Shown: one piece after another, positions 54,656 through 63,625 of the stretch
Numbering within the stretch: the first letter of the stretch is position 1
How the letters are laid out: every line of letters starts with the position of its first letter
NCBI RefSeq assembly: GCF_000622005.1
Contig: NZ_JHWV01000001.1
Span: 352,543-416,542, forward strand
Source: Anaerovibrio sp. RM50
Lineage (GTDB): Bacteria; Bacillota; Negativicutes; Selenomonadales; Selenomonadaceae
DNA length: 64,000 nt
Direction of reading: 5' to 3'
Made by a program: the position numbers and the translations under genes
Notes under the pieces: model-generated
Database searches by the model: none
Seen by the model: the letters and a program-made list of their open reading frames with translations, nothing else
What the model was told of the DNA's origin: nothing

Positions 54656-56593
54656 TTACGCCTCAGCGGCTTCTCTGCTGGCGCGGCGTTTTCTCTGCAA
54701 CAGCATAATTGCCACTAAGATAATCATACCAGGAATATCAGTTTCAACTCCCGGAATAATCATCAAAATACCGCCTATAAACAGAATTACTCTCTCAATA
54801 GGCTTGCTGTGATCGGCCAGATAGCCAATCATAGCGGAGCTTACACCAACCATTCCCAATATTGCCGTAACCGTTGAGAACACCAGGCCAAAGGCCGTGG
54901 CATCTATCATCAAAATCATCGGCGACATTACGAATATGTACGGTATAATAAAGGCGCCTATAGCCAGCTTCGACGCGTTTACACCCGTCATAAGGGGTTT
55001 ACCGCCACTGATACCAGAAGCCGCATAGGCCGCCAGAGCAACCGGTGGCGTTACGTCCGCGATTATACCAAAATAGAATACAAACATGTGAGCCGCCAAT
55101 ACAGGCACACCCATCTGAACCAGAGCCGGAGCTGCGATGGTGGAGGTAATTACATAGTTTGCTGTGGTAGGAACACCCATGCCCAAGATAATAGAAGTTA
55201 TCATTGTAAAGAACATGGTAAGCAGCAAATTGCCTCCGGACAATGCCAGCAAACCGGAAGCCAGCTTCAAACCAATACCAGTCTTGGTTACCACGCCGAT
55301 AATAATACCGGCGGAAGCACAGGCAATAACTACGCCCAAAACATTACGGGCACCAGCCTCCAGGCCCTTGATAATTTCAATTGGCTTCATGCGGGTGGAT
55401 TTTCTCATTGCAGAAGCAACAATGGAAAGCACGATGGCTACCAGTGCTGCACGCATTGGCGTATAACCGGTTACCAGCAAATAAACGATAACTACCAATG
55501 GAATTGCCAAATGTCCGCGTTCCTTAAAGATAACCCACGCCTTTGGCAGCTGATCCCGCGGAACGCCCTTCAAATCGTTGCGCTTGGCCTCCAGATGAAC
55601 ACCCAGCCATAAACCAGTAAAATACAAAATAGCCGGAATTACTGCAGCTGCTACGATATCGATATAAGGCACACCTACAAACTCCGCCATAAGGAAGGCT
55701 GCTGCGCCCATTACAGGAGGCATCAGCTGACCACCGGTGGATGAGGCTGCCTCAACGGCTCCCGCAAACTCCTTGCGATAGCCCAATTTTTTCATCATTG
55801 GAATGGTAAAACTACCAGTACCGGCAACGTTTGCAACGGAGCTTCCCGAAACAGTACCCATAAGAGCACTGGAAAGAACTGCTACCTTCGCCGGACCACC
55901 GCTGGCCCAACCAGCAATTGCATTGGCAATATCGATAAAGAATTTGCCAAGGCCGGTGGATTCCAAATAGGCACCAAACAAAATAAACAGGAATATGAAG
56001 GTGGATGATACTCCCAACGGAATACCAAAAATACCCTCCGTAGTGAAGTACAAATGACCTACCAGCTGTTCAATGGACAATCCTCTGTGAGCAAGAACAC
56101 CAGGCATATAAGGTCCCGCAAATGCGTAAGTTAAAAATACCAAAACAACTACAACCATCGGGATACCAACCACGCGGCGGGTGGCCTCTACCACCAGCAG
56201 CAGGCCCAAAACACCGATTACCATATCTGTAGGTGTTACCATACCGGCACGCATGGCCAGCTCACGGTACATAATGCAGATATAGGCAGGTGCCGCGGCA
56301 CCCAGGATTGACAGCAGTACATCCAAAGGATGCACCTTGGTCCTGGACCAGGATTTTCTTGTAGGATAAAGCAAATATGACAGCGCCAAGGCGAAGCCTA
56401 AATGTACAGCTCTCTGGAGCTGGGCATCCAGTACGCCAAAGATAGCGGTATATAACTGGAATACTGAAAACGTAATTGCAATGGCCGAAACAATTTTGGC
56501 CATAACCCCCGTATACAGCATAGTATCTGACTCTTTATCGTACTTTTTCAGCACTTCGGCGGCCAGTTCTTTTTCATCTTTTTCTTCTGCCAT
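54656..56593 (-). CDS. TRAP transporter permease, fused small and large subunits
   Basis: A 645-residue TRAP-type permease in which the 4-TM small (Q) and 12-TM large (M) subunits are fused, the usual form in TAXI-type systems. It imports substrates using an ion gradient and an extracytoplasmic binding protein. Signs include the N-terminal YTGVMAKIVSAIAITFSVF helix, the M-domain loop motifs GTVSGSSVANVAGTGSFTIP and SSTGGQLMPPVMGAAAF, and MGVPTTANYVI. Substrate unknown, often glutamate or dicarboxylates in the family. It is third after the binding protein and DUF1850 genes. Confidence 0.93.
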   Translation of the reverse strand: MAEEKDEKELAAEVLKKYDKESDTMLYTGVMAKIVSAIAITFSVFQLYTAIFGVLDAQLQRAVHLGFALALSYLLYPTRKSWSRTKVHPLDVLLSILGAAAPAYICIMYRELAMRAGMVTPTDMVIGVLGLLLVVEATRRVVGIPMVVVVLVFLTYAFAGPYMPGVLAHRGLSIEQLVGHLYFTTEGIFGIPLGVSSTFIFLFILFGAYLESTGLGKFFIDIANAIAGWASGGPAKVAVLSSALMGTVSGSSVANVAGTGSFTIPMMKKLGYRKEFAGAVEAASSTGGQLMPPVMGAAAFLMAEFVGVPYIDIVAAAVIPAILYFTGLWLGVHLEAKRNDLKGVPRDQLPKAWVIFKERGHLAIPLVVIVYLLVTGYTPMRAALVAIVLSIVASAMRKSTRMKPIEIIKGLEAGARNVLGVVIACASAGIIIGVVTKTGIGLKLASGLLALSGGNLLLTMFFTMITSIILGMGVPTTANYVITSTIAAPALVQMGVPVLAAHMFVFYFGIIADVTPPVALAAYAASGISGGKPLMTGVNASKLAIGAFIIPYIFVMSPMILMIDATAFGLVFSTVTAILGMVGVSSAMIGYLADHSKPIERVILFIGGILMIIPGVETDIPGMIILVAIMLLQRKRRASREAAEA

Positions 56594-56619
56594 AGCTGTA
56601 TAGTCCCTCCTTCTTACCG

Positions 56620-57102
56620 TTACCTTAAAAAGGTCTTGTATCTGGGCACGATAATAATATCTATTTTTTGACCAGGCTCAAACATTTCATAAAGCTCAAA
56701 TTTCTGATCATCAACCGTAACCGTCAGCTTGGTTCCTACTCCAGTACGTAGGTTCAATTCATTGAAGTGACGGTTCATATCATCCATAATAAAGGCATTT
56801 CCTTCCTGACGGAAATTGCCGTCTGACTCCATAAAAGGCAATCCAACACCAAAAGAATGATATTTGGTGGAATTCAGTACAAAGCCCTTTAGCTTCTCAT
56901 CTGGGGTGAGAAACTCCTCCACTAAGGTCTTCTGCACCGAGTGTATAAAGCTTATTTCCAGTTTGGTTTCTGGCGTGACCTCCATGGTCACAACTTTTTG
57001 TGTTTCATTACCATATATGCCAAGCATTGGCCTGCTGAGCCACCAGCCGGTGCTCAACAAGACCAACGCCAGCACACATAATACACTTTTTTTGCTTATC
57101 AT
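56620..57102 (-). CDS. DUF1850 protein of a TAXI TRAP transporter
   Basis: A 160-residue protein with an N-terminal anchor or signal (VLCVLALVLLSTGWWL) and a body with FIHSVQKTLVEEFL, FGVGLPFMESDG and DRKFELYE-like strands. The pattern fits DUF1850, a family found next to TAXI TRAP permeases; its job in transport is not established. It has no recognisable Shine-Dalgarno sequence: its start codon follows directly after a terminator-like hairpin and its T run. Confidence 0.82.
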   Translation of the reverse strand: MISKKSVLCVLALVLLSTGWWLSRPMLGIYGNETQKVVTMEVTPETKLEISFIHSVQKTLVEEFLTPDEKLKGFVLNSTKYHSFGVGLPFMESDGNFRQEGNAFIMDDMNRHFNELNLRTGVGTKLTVTVDDQKFELYEMFEPGQKIDIIIVPRYKTFLR

Positions 57103-57105
57103 TTT

Positions 57106-57146
57106 AAAAAAGGGGAGCTGAAAGAATAGCTTCTATAACAGCTCCC
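57106..57146 (-). promoter_or_regulatory. Internal terminator-like hairpin between binding protein and DUF1850 genes
   Basis: On the minus strand GGGAGCTG pairs with CAGCTCCC (8 bp, 57113-57146), followed by CTTTTTTAAA and then the start codon of the DUF1850 gene. It should end most transcripts after the binding protein, so the permease is made at a lower level. The U run doubles as the translation start region, so no ribosome site is left. Confidence 0.75.
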
Positions 57147-57163
57147 ATAGCTTTCATATTCTC

Positions 57164-58117
57164 TTATTCTTTAAAGAACTTTTCAGCACCGGCATTCATA
57201 GGAATTGGCATACCCTTAACTGCGCCTTCCTTGCTGATTGCCTTTGCTGCGGCATGTGCTGCCTGGATGCGGTCAAGGTGAGTAAAGAGAGCCTTGGTAA
57301 CTTCATAACCAAGAGCGTCATCAACCTTGTCGGAGCATACCAGCATAGCCATAACGGAAATAGCCTCTACAGGCTCAGTCATGCCATAAGTACCTGCAGG
57401 AATAGTAACCTTGGTGTAGAATGGATACTTGGCAATCAAAGCATCAGCCTTTGCAGCCTCTACAGGAAGCAGACGAACCTTGTTCTGGGAAGCGATATCC
57501 TGTACTGCAGCGGTAGGATAACCAGCGGTGAGGAATGCAGCATCAACGTTGCCGTCCTTTAATGCACTTGCTGCCTCACTGAAGGAAAGGAACTGCTCAT
57601 CAATATCATCATAGGAAATACCATAAGCGGCCAAAATCTGACGTGCATTAGCCTCGGCACCACTACCCATAGCACCAACAGCTACGCGCTTGCCCTTCAA
57701 ATCAGCAATAGACTTGATGCCCTTACCATCAAGTGTTACAATCTGGCAGGTCTCAGGATACAGAGTAGCAATACCCTTAATATTCTCTACCTTCTTGCCT
57801 TCGAACATCTCTGTGCCATTAGCAGCATAGTAGGTGATATCGTTCTGAACAATTGCCAGATCCACCTGACCTTCTTTAAGCATGTTGATGTTTGCTACAG
57901 TTGCACCAGTACTCTGAGCACTTGCGTTCATGCCCTTAATCTCGTTGTTCAGAATTTCAGACATTGCGCCACCGATTGGATAATAGGTACCAGCAGTACC
58001 ACCAGTAGCGATGTTCAGGAATTTCTTGCCGCCATCACCACTGCCACAACCAGCAACCAGTGCAATTATGGTCACCAGCATGACGCTCAACAGAGAAAGT
58101 TTGCCAAACAGTTTCAT
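57164..58117 (-). CDS. TAXI-family TRAP transporter solute-binding lipoprotein
   Basis: A 317-residue extracytoplasmic binding protein. A lipobox LVAGC ends the signal sequence, so the mature protein is a lipoprotein. The body has the TAXI domain pattern: NIATGGTAGTYYPIGGAMSEIL, STGATVANINML, KGKRVAVGAMGSGAEAN and the FLTAGYPTAAVQD segment. It captures the ligand and hands it to the fused permease encoded downstream. The start follows AAGGAGG. It has its own promoter (58185-58213). Confidence 0.94.
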   Translation of the reverse strand: MKLFGKLSLLSVMLVTIIALVAGCGSGDGGKKFLNIATGGTAGTYYPIGGAMSEILNNEIKGMNASAQSTGATVANINMLKEGQVDLAIVQNDITYYAANGTEMFEGKKVENIKGIATLYPETCQIVTLDGKGIKSIADLKGKRVAVGAMGSGAEANARQILAAYGISYDDIDEQFLSFSEAASALKDGNVDAAFLTAGYPTAAVQDIASQNKVRLLPVEAAKADALIAKYPFYTKVTIPAGTYGMTEPVEAISVMAMLVCSDKVDDALGYEVTKALFTHLDRIQAAHAAAKAISKEGAVKGMPIPMNAGAEKFFKE

Positions 58118-58184
58118 TTCTTATTCCTCCTTATACATTTACACCTCAAAACCCCTTAAAAAGTTTTGGTATACAACAAATAAT

Positions 58185-58213
58185 ATTATATCATAATATT
58201 ATTTTATTGTCAT
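58185..58213 (-). promoter_or_regulatory. Promoter of the TAXI TRAP operon
   Basis: On the minus strand ATGACA (58213-58208), a 17-bp spacer and a perfect TATAAT (58190-58185), 68 bp upstream of the binding protein start. The region is extremely AT-rich, so other choices exist; an inverted repeat of AATAATATTAT type overlaps it. Confidence 0.6.
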
Positions 58214-58278
58214 AGTAAGTATAACAAAAATGTTAAGTTATAATGTATACCCGGAAATAACCAACACATAGGTCAATT

Positions 58279-59019
58279 TTATCGTTCAATCAACCCACTA
58301 CACAGATCCTTCACTACCTCACTGGCTACGATAAGGCCGGCAACTGAAGGAACAAACGACACGCTGCCTGGAACAGCCTTCTGGGATGCACCATTGGAAG
58401 CATCGTCTGTCTCCCCAGACGTTCTCTTGGGCTTAATGGGCTCTTCCTTGGAATAAACCACCTTAAGCTTCTTTACTCCCAGCTTTTTCAGCTTCTGACG
58501 CATCACTCTTGCCAATGGACACACGCTGGTTTTATAGATATCTGAAACCTCAAATTCCGTCGGATTCAGCTTGTTTCCAGCACCCATGCTGCTGATAATG
58601 GGAACTCCCATCTTATCAGCCTGCACTGCCAAATCAATCTTGGCCGTTACTGTGTCTATGGCATCCACAATGTAATCAATCTTCCCCTTGAAGAATTTAT
58701 CCCGATTATCCGGCAGATAAAAATCTTCAATTGTTTCTACCACCGCCTTTGGATTAATCTCCTTTATGCGCTCAGCCATAAGCCTGGTCTTAAACAGCCC
58801 CACCGTACTTGTAAGGGCATGAAGCTGTCTGTTAATGTTGCTTACGCTGACTACATCATTATCAATAAGCAAAAAATGCCCGATACCGCATCTGGCCAAG
58901 GCTTCAACGGTATATGAACCAACACCACCAACACCAAAAATAACTACACGGCTACCGGACATCTTCGTCAAAGCTGCTTCCCCCAGAAGCAGCTCTGTTC
59001 TTCCAAAACGACTTTCCAT
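58279..59019 (-). CDS. tcdA: tRNA threonylcarbamoyladenosine dehydratase (TcdA)
   Basis: An E1-like enzyme that cyclises t6A37 to ct6A in tRNA, using ATP. The 246-residue product has the nucleotide loop IFGVGGVGSYTVEALARCG, the DNDVVSVSNINRQ motif and the TcdA-type C-terminal part (FVPSVAGLIVASEVVKDL). It follows the ftsZ-like gene closely (7 bp) with a poor ribosome site (GTGAAAGAA), so it is translationally coupled to it or weakly expressed. Together with mtaB, it is a t6A modifier encoded in the window. Confidence 0.92.
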   Translation of the reverse strand: MESRFGRTELLLGEAALTKMSGSRVVIFGVGGVGSYTVEALARCGIGHFLLIDNDVVSVSNINRQLHALTSTVGLFKTRLMAERIKEINPKAVVETIEDFYLPDNRDKFFKGKIDYIVDAIDTVTAKIDLAVQADKMGVPIISSMGAGNKLNPTEFEVSDIYKTSVCPLARVMRQKLKKLGVKKLKVVYSKEEPIKPKRTSGETDDASNGASQKAVPGSVSFVPSVAGLIVASEVVKDLCSGLIER

Positions 59020-59026
59020 AAATATA

Positions 59027-60217
59027 TTATTCTTTCACATCTTCTGTACTGCTTGTATTAACACTGACACCGCCCATGTGAGCAGGACGCTTCATAAAGC
59101 CAATGAGCTCAGGACCATCAGTGTTTGGCGTATTGCCCTCGGCATCTGGCTGTGGCTCAGGCTTCTTGTCCACATAAAGTGGCGGAATAGGCTTAGTCTT
59201 TTCCACCTTGCCAAACTGGATAGGCTTTACAATACTGTTCTTTTCAGCCAGTACCTCCGAATCAAAATTAGTGGCAATAACAGTTGCCCTGACATTATCC
59301 CCCATGGTATCATCCACCACCAGGCCAATGATATTCTCCACATCAGGATGAGTATTGTCATAAAGGAATTCGTTAGCTTCCCTTACATCATGAAGAGGCA
59401 GGGCACTGCTGCCAGTGAGATTAACAATCAGCCCCCGGGCTCCCTTGATGGAAGTCTCAATAAGCGGAGAGCTGATAGCCGTCTGAACGGCCTCCAGGGC
59501 ATTGGCACCTTCACCCATACCCATTACGGCATCACAGTTCTCACCACTCTTGAAAATAGTAGTAACATCTGCAAAATCAACATTAATAACGCCTGTGGTC
59601 TGAATCATCTCAACAATGCTGCTGATGGACTGGCGCAGTACGTCATCCACCATGCTGAAGGACTCACCCACAGACTTCTGTCTGAACTCCGGCAAACGCT
59701 GAATATTATCGTTTTTAACCTCAACAAGGGCATCCATGTGCTCCCGCAAAAGCTTTACGCCGTCACGGGCTACTTCCATCTTCCGGCTGCCCTCATGGGA
59801 AAATGGCAAAGTAACCATACCTACAGTAAGGATTCCCATATCGTGTGCAATCTTGGCAACTACAGGTGCAGCACCAGTTCCAACGCCCTTGCCCATACCC
59901 GCAGTAATAAATACCAAATCAGCCCCCTGAATGGCATCAGCAATCTGCTCTGCATCAGAAATAGCTGCTGACTGTCCCTTTTCAGGATCGCCACCGGTTC
60001 CACGTCCTCTGGTTAAATTTGCCCCTATAAGAACTGCAGGGATACCAGCTGAATCCAAAATTCTCAGCTGACGAACATCAGTATTTATAGCCACAAGCTG
60101 ACTCTTGTCCATACCATCCTCGGCCAGACGAGCCAGTACATTGTTGCCGCCGCCACCAACACCAACGATTTTTATAGTAACAACTGCACCTCTTATTGAA
60201 GAATTAGATTCAGTCAT
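59027..60217 (-). CDS. Divergent FtsZ paralogue
   Basis: A 396-residue FtsZ/tubulin-family GTPase. It has the N-terminal GVGGGGNNVLARL, NTD (INTDVRQLRIL) and the T7 loop with D-residues in NVDFADVTTI. In the tubulin signature, normally GGGTGTG, it reads GKGVGTG (AGMGKGVGTGAAP), with Gly to Lys and Thr to Val. The C-terminus has an FtsA/ZipA-peptide-like ELIGFMKRPAH. It is outside any division cluster, between an EamA transporter and tcdA, so it is more likely a second paralogue than the main divisome FtsZ. The ATG at 60217 follows GGGGAGG. Confidence 0.85.
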   Translation of the reverse strand: MTESNSSIRGAVVTIKIVGVGGGGNNVLARLAEDGMDKSQLVAINTDVRQLRILDSAGIPAVLIGANLTRGRGTGGDPEKGQSAAISDAEQIADAIQGADLVFITAGMGKGVGTGAAPVVAKIAHDMGILTVGMVTLPFSHEGSRKMEVARDGVKLLREHMDALVEVKNDNIQRLPEFRQKSVGESFSMVDDVLRQSISSIVEMIQTTGVINVDFADVTTIFKSGENCDAVMGMGEGANALEAVQTAISSPLIETSIKGARGLIVNLTGSSALPLHDVREANEFLYDNTHPDVENIIGLVVDDTMGDNVRATVIATNFDSEVLAEKNSIVKPIQFGKVEKTKPIPPLYVDKKPEPQPDAEGNTPNTDGPELIGFMKRPAHMGGVSVNTSSTEDVKE

Positions 60218-60270
60218 ACTTGCAATCCTCCCCATAGTGTAAAAGAATCCCATATTTCTTCTATACTATT

Positions 60271-61161
60271 CTATATTTTAAACGAATGATTTCTAAGAAT
60301 AACGCTTCCCTGGGTAATCAGCATGCCCATAAGCATCATCATACAGCCAAATACCTCCATATGACTCATCTGCTCATTAAGGATAAACCAGCCCCCCACG
60401 GCGCCAAATACTGATTCCAGGCTCATTATAATAGCAGCATGAGCCGGTTCTGCGTATTTCTGCCCCACAATCTGTAAGGTGAAGGCTATTCCGGAAGACA
60501 TAACCCCGGCAAATACTATTGGAAACCAGGCATTCAGCACATCCCGCCATACCACATTCTCCACGGCAAAGGCTGTTATGCCATTTAACACCATACATAC
60601 CAATAACTGGGATGCAGATATATCTATGTTATCTCTTTTATCTGCAAAACGGTCAATATACATAATGTGAAATGACCAAAATATGGAACAGATAAAAGCT
60701 AAAACATCTCCATAATTTAAATCAAAAGCTCCCTTTATGGACAGGCAATACAAGCCCACCAATGCGGCCAGGGCACCTATCCAGTTTTCCAGCTTCAGTA
60801 TCTTGCCTACTATCACTGAAATAATGGGAACAAATATTATATATAAACAGGTAATAAATGCCGTTTTCCCTGCGGTGGTGTATTGCAAAGCACACTGTTG
60901 AAAGGCTGATGCAACAAACATCAGCACCCCGGCGCCCATACCAGCCTTCCAGCCGGAATAATACTCACCGTTTTCCTTGGCATCCCTACGTTTTCCTTTA
61001 AAGCCATACCAAATAATTAATATAGCCATAAAGCCAACCACATATCGGGCAAAACCATAGGTAAAGGGGCCAATATTGTCCATTCCTACCAGCTGGGCCA
61101 CAAAGGTAATACCCCAAATAAAGGCTGCCAGCAACAGACAAATACTTCCTCTCAGCTTCAA
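60271..61161 (-). CDS. EamA/DMT-superfamily transporter
   Basis: A 296-residue integral membrane protein with ten predicted segments arranged as two EamA repeats: the first begins LLAAFIWGITFVAQ, and the second begins GDVLAFICSIFWSFHIMY. The C-terminal repeat contains PAHAAIIMSLESVFGAVGGW. Such drug/metabolite transporters export amino acids, metabolites or drugs; no substrate can be read. The start is TTG at 61161 behind GGGAGGGG; no ATG fits. It is 53 bp upstream of the ftsZ-like gene, and could be cotranscribed with it. Confidence 0.88.
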   Translation of the reverse strand: MKLRGSICLLLAAFIWGITFVAQLVGMDNIGPFTYGFARYVVGFMAILIIWYGFKGKRRDAKENGEYYSGWKAGMGAGVLMFVASAFQQCALQYTTAGKTAFITCLYIIFVPIISVIVGKILKLENWIGALAALVGLYCLSIKGAFDLNYGDVLAFICSIFWSFHIMYIDRFADKRDNIDISASQLLVCMVLNGITAFAVENVVWRDVLNAWFPIVFAGVMSSGIAFTLQIVGQKYAEPAHAAIIMSLESVFGAVGGWFILNEQMSHMEVFGCMMMLMGMLITQGSVILRNHSFKI

Positions 61162-61339
61162 ATGCTACCCCTCCCGACTACTTCATTATAGCATATTTTG
61201 TAAACAAAAACGAATATTTTCACAATTTCAAATCATCTATTTGCTAATTTTTTTAGCCATTTTCCTGCCTTATTTCACTCACCCTGTAAATTTCTATTTT
61301 AAATGATGGACCATTTTACCATTTTCCTGTTATCAAAAG

Positions 61340-61380
61340 AAAAACTGCGGATAAATGACATCAGATGTACACCTCCGCAG
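61340..61380 (-). terminator. Terminator of the dhaKLM operon
   Basis: CTGCGGA and TCCGCAG close a long stem-loop with further inner pairing (ACATC/GATGT); on the minus strand TTTTTCTTTTGATAAC follows. It lies about 34 bp past the dhaM stop. Confidence 0.8.
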
Positions 61381-61414
61381 CCTCAGGTTATATATCATTA
61401 TGTGTGAAACCCGA

Positions 61415-61801
61415 TCAGTTATCTAATTTTTTTGTATCTCTTGCTTCGTCAACTTTTTCCTGAAGCTCCTCCAAAGGAGTTCCCAGAGATGCCTCCAGGG
61501 CAACCACAACGCCACCCTCAACAACAGGACCGTCAAGCATAAGAATCTTGCGGCCTTCCATTGCCTCAATAACCATTTCAGTTGTCATTACAGCACTGCC
61601 CATATCCATGAGAACAGCAACGCCATCATCAGAGTAAACTTCCTCTACAGCATTGTAAATCTTCTCAAAGCTGGTACCGGGAGAACCATCATCAAGGCCA
61701 CCTGCTGCAACAATTTTTGCGTCAGACGCCATCAGCTTTGCCAATTCAACAACCCCCTCAGCCAAGGTTTGGCTATGGGACACGATAACTACACCAACCA
61801 T
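61415..61801 (-). CDS. dhaM: Dihydroxyacetone kinase phosphotransferase subunit DhaM
   Basis: A 128-residue EIIA-Man-like protein that accepts phosphate from PTS HPr and passes it to ADP on DhaL. The active-site His lies in VVIVSHSQTLAEGVVE at the N-terminus. The domain has AAGGLDDGSPGTS and VLMDMGSAVMTTEM. It is only the EIIA domain, without the HPr and EI parts of the longer enterobacterial DhaM. The ATG at 61801 follows AAGGAG. Confidence 0.93.
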   Translation of the reverse strand: MVGVVIVSHSQTLAEGVVELAKLMASDAKIVAAGGLDDGSPGTSFEKIYNAVEEVYSDDGVAVLMDMGSAVMTTEMVIEAMEGRKILMLDGPVVEGGVVVALEASLGTPLEELQEKVDEARDTKKLDN

Positions 61802-61875
61802 ATTCAAATCTCCTTAAATAGAAAAGCCAGACTAAGAGGCTCCCCCCTAAGCCTGGCTTTTGAATAACTTAATTA

Positions 61876-62481
61876 TCAGATGTTTGCCAACAGGGTCTCC
61901 AGCATATAGAATGCGGAAGTCGCACCAGGATCCTGATGACCAATACTGCGGTCACCAATATAGCTTGCACGTCCCTTAGTAGCCTTGATGGTCTTGGTAT
62001 ACTCCACGCCATCTTCAGCCGCCTTAACAGCTTTGGCCAAAGCATCCTTCATATCCTCACCGGCCTCGATACCTGCCTTTAAAGCATCATAAGCAGGGCA
62101 CAAAGCATCCAGCATGGTCTTCTCACCAGTGGTAGCCTTACCGCGCATCTGAATACCGCCAATGGCTGCTTCCATAGCATCAACAAGGTCCTTGCCATCC
62201 ATCTCGTTCTTGCCAGCCAGCTTGGCACCAGCCTTCATAAAAGCAGTACCATAAAGAGGACCGGCAGAACCACCAACAGTGGATACCAAAGTCATACCAG
62301 TGGTCTTAAGAATACTCCCGATATCCTTGCCAGCAAGGCCATCCAGCTTCGCTACAACGGCTCCAAAGCCCTTGGCCATGTTTACTCCATGGTCACCATC
62401 AGCAATCTCGTTGTCAAGCTCGGTGAGATAATCCTTTTCTTCATCAATCTTGGCAGCAATAGCCTTCAAGATGTCAATCAT
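61876..62481 (-). CDS. dhaL: Dihydroxyacetone kinase ADP-binding subunit DhaL
   Basis: A 201-residue helical-barrel protein that holds ADP and phosphorylates dihydroxyacetone on DhaK. The Mg-ligand aspartates are in LDNEIADGDHGVNMA; other family blocks are STVGGSAGPLYGTAF and the C-terminal RASYIGDRSIGHQDPGATS. It is complete. No strong ribosome site precedes it. It lies 41 bp after dhaK and 74 bp before dhaM. Confidence 0.96.
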   Translation of the reverse strand: MIDILKAIAAKIDEEKDYLTELDNEIADGDHGVNMAKGFGAVVAKLDGLAGKDIGSILKTTGMTLVSTVGGSAGPLYGTAFMKAGAKLAGKNEMDGKDLVDAMEAAIGGIQMRGKATTGEKTMLDALCPAYDALKAGIEAGEDMKDALAKAVKAAEDGVEYTKTIKATKGRASYIGDRSIGHQDPGATSAFYMLETLLANI

Positions 62482-62522
62482 CTGTGAATTAGTAATCGTT
62501 TTAAACAGCTCCCCTCAGGAAA

Positions 62523-63512
62523 TTAGCGCTTCAGAGCTGGAGTATCTGCCTTTGCATCATACAAGGACTTAAGTTCATTATCCAGACGAAGCAAAGTAAT
62601 GGAGAAACCAGCCATCTCAATGGAGGTCATGTAGTTTCCTACCATGGTGTCATAAATCTTAACACCCTTCTTGTCCAGATAATCATGAACGAAATTATTA
62701 ACAATGTACAGCTCCATAAGAGGAGTACCACCCATACCGTTAACAATAACTGCTACTTCCTTGCCTACAAAGTCAATATCATCGGTAATCTTGGTGAGCA
62801 GCTCCTCTGCAATTGCATTGGCAGGCTTCAGAGCCTCACGGGAAGTACCTGGCTCACCATGGATACCAATACCGATTTCCATTTCATTGTCAGCCAGCTC
62901 AAAACCAGGCTTGCCAGCAGCAGGCATAGTGCAGGCAGTAATAGCCATACCCATGGTACGTACATTAGCGATTACCTTCTCAGCAACAGCCTTTACCTCT
63001 TCCAGGCTTGCACCCTTTTCAGCCATTGCACCGGCAATCTTGTGTACCAGAATAGTACCAGCTACACCACGGCGGCCAGTAGTGTAAAGGGAATCCTTAA
63101 CAGCTACGTCATCATTAACTACTACATAATCAGCCTTGATGCCCTCATCCTTGGCCATATCGATAGCCATCTCAAAGTTCATGATATCACCGGTGTAGTT
63201 CTTAACGATACAAAGAACGCCCTTGTCAGTTGCTACAGCCTTGATTGCCTCATAAATCTGGTCTGGAGTAGGAGATGTAAATACTGCACCAGCTACTGCG
63301 CCATCCAGCATGCCTTCCCCGACATAGCCACCATGTGCAGGCTCATGACCGCTGCCGCCACCGGAAACCAGAGCAACCTTGCCCTCTTTCTTGTTGGCTC
63401 TTACTACAACAGTACCGCAATCCAATTTGCGGAGCTTGTCTGGTGCAGATTTTACCAAGCCAAGAATCATTTCTTCTTCAACATTTACGACTTCGTTAAT
63501 AAGCTTCTTCAC
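62523..63512 (-). CDS. dhaK: Dihydroxyacetone kinase substrate-binding subunit DhaK
   Basis: A 329-residue subunit that covalently binds dihydroxyacetone via a His as hemiaminal. Visible blocks are VSGGGSGHEPAHGGYVGEGML, CIVKNYTGDIMNFEMA and the active-site His in GIGIHGEPGTS. The start is GTG at 63512 behind AGGAGGG. It pairs with glpF just upstream for glycerol use: uptake, oxidation by a dehydrogenase elsewhere, then PTS-dependent phosphorylation by DhaKLM. Confidence 0.96.
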   Translation of the reverse strand: MKKLINEVVNVEEEMILGLVKSAPDKLRKLDCGTVVVRANKKEGKVALVSGGGSGHEPAHGGYVGEGMLDGAVAGAVFTSPTPDQIYEAIKAVATDKGVLCIVKNYTGDIMNFEMAIDMAKDEGIKADYVVVNDDVAVKDSLYTTGRRGVAGTILVHKIAGAMAEKGASLEEVKAVAEKVIANVRTMGMAITACTMPAAGKPGFELADNEMEIGIGIHGEPGTSREALKPANAIAEELLTKITDDIDFVGKEVAVIVNGMGGTPLMELYIVNNFVHDYLDKKGVKIYDTMVGNYMTSIEMAGFSITLLRLDNELKSLYDAKADTPALKR

Positions 63513-63556
63513 AAAAATCCCTCCTGAAAAGTTAATAAATACTAATACCCCTGTTT

Positions 63557-63596
63557 AATAAAAGCATCCCCACCCATGAAGTCACAAGTGGGGATG
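63557..63596 (-). terminator. Terminator between glpF and dhaK
   Basis: CATCCCCAC and GTGGGGATG form a 9-bp stem (63565-63596); the minus strand continues CTTTTATT. It lets glpF and dhaKLM be expressed at different levels. Confidence 0.75.
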
Positions 63597-63625
63597 TTTA
63601 ATTGACCTAACCTAGCAAAATGCTA

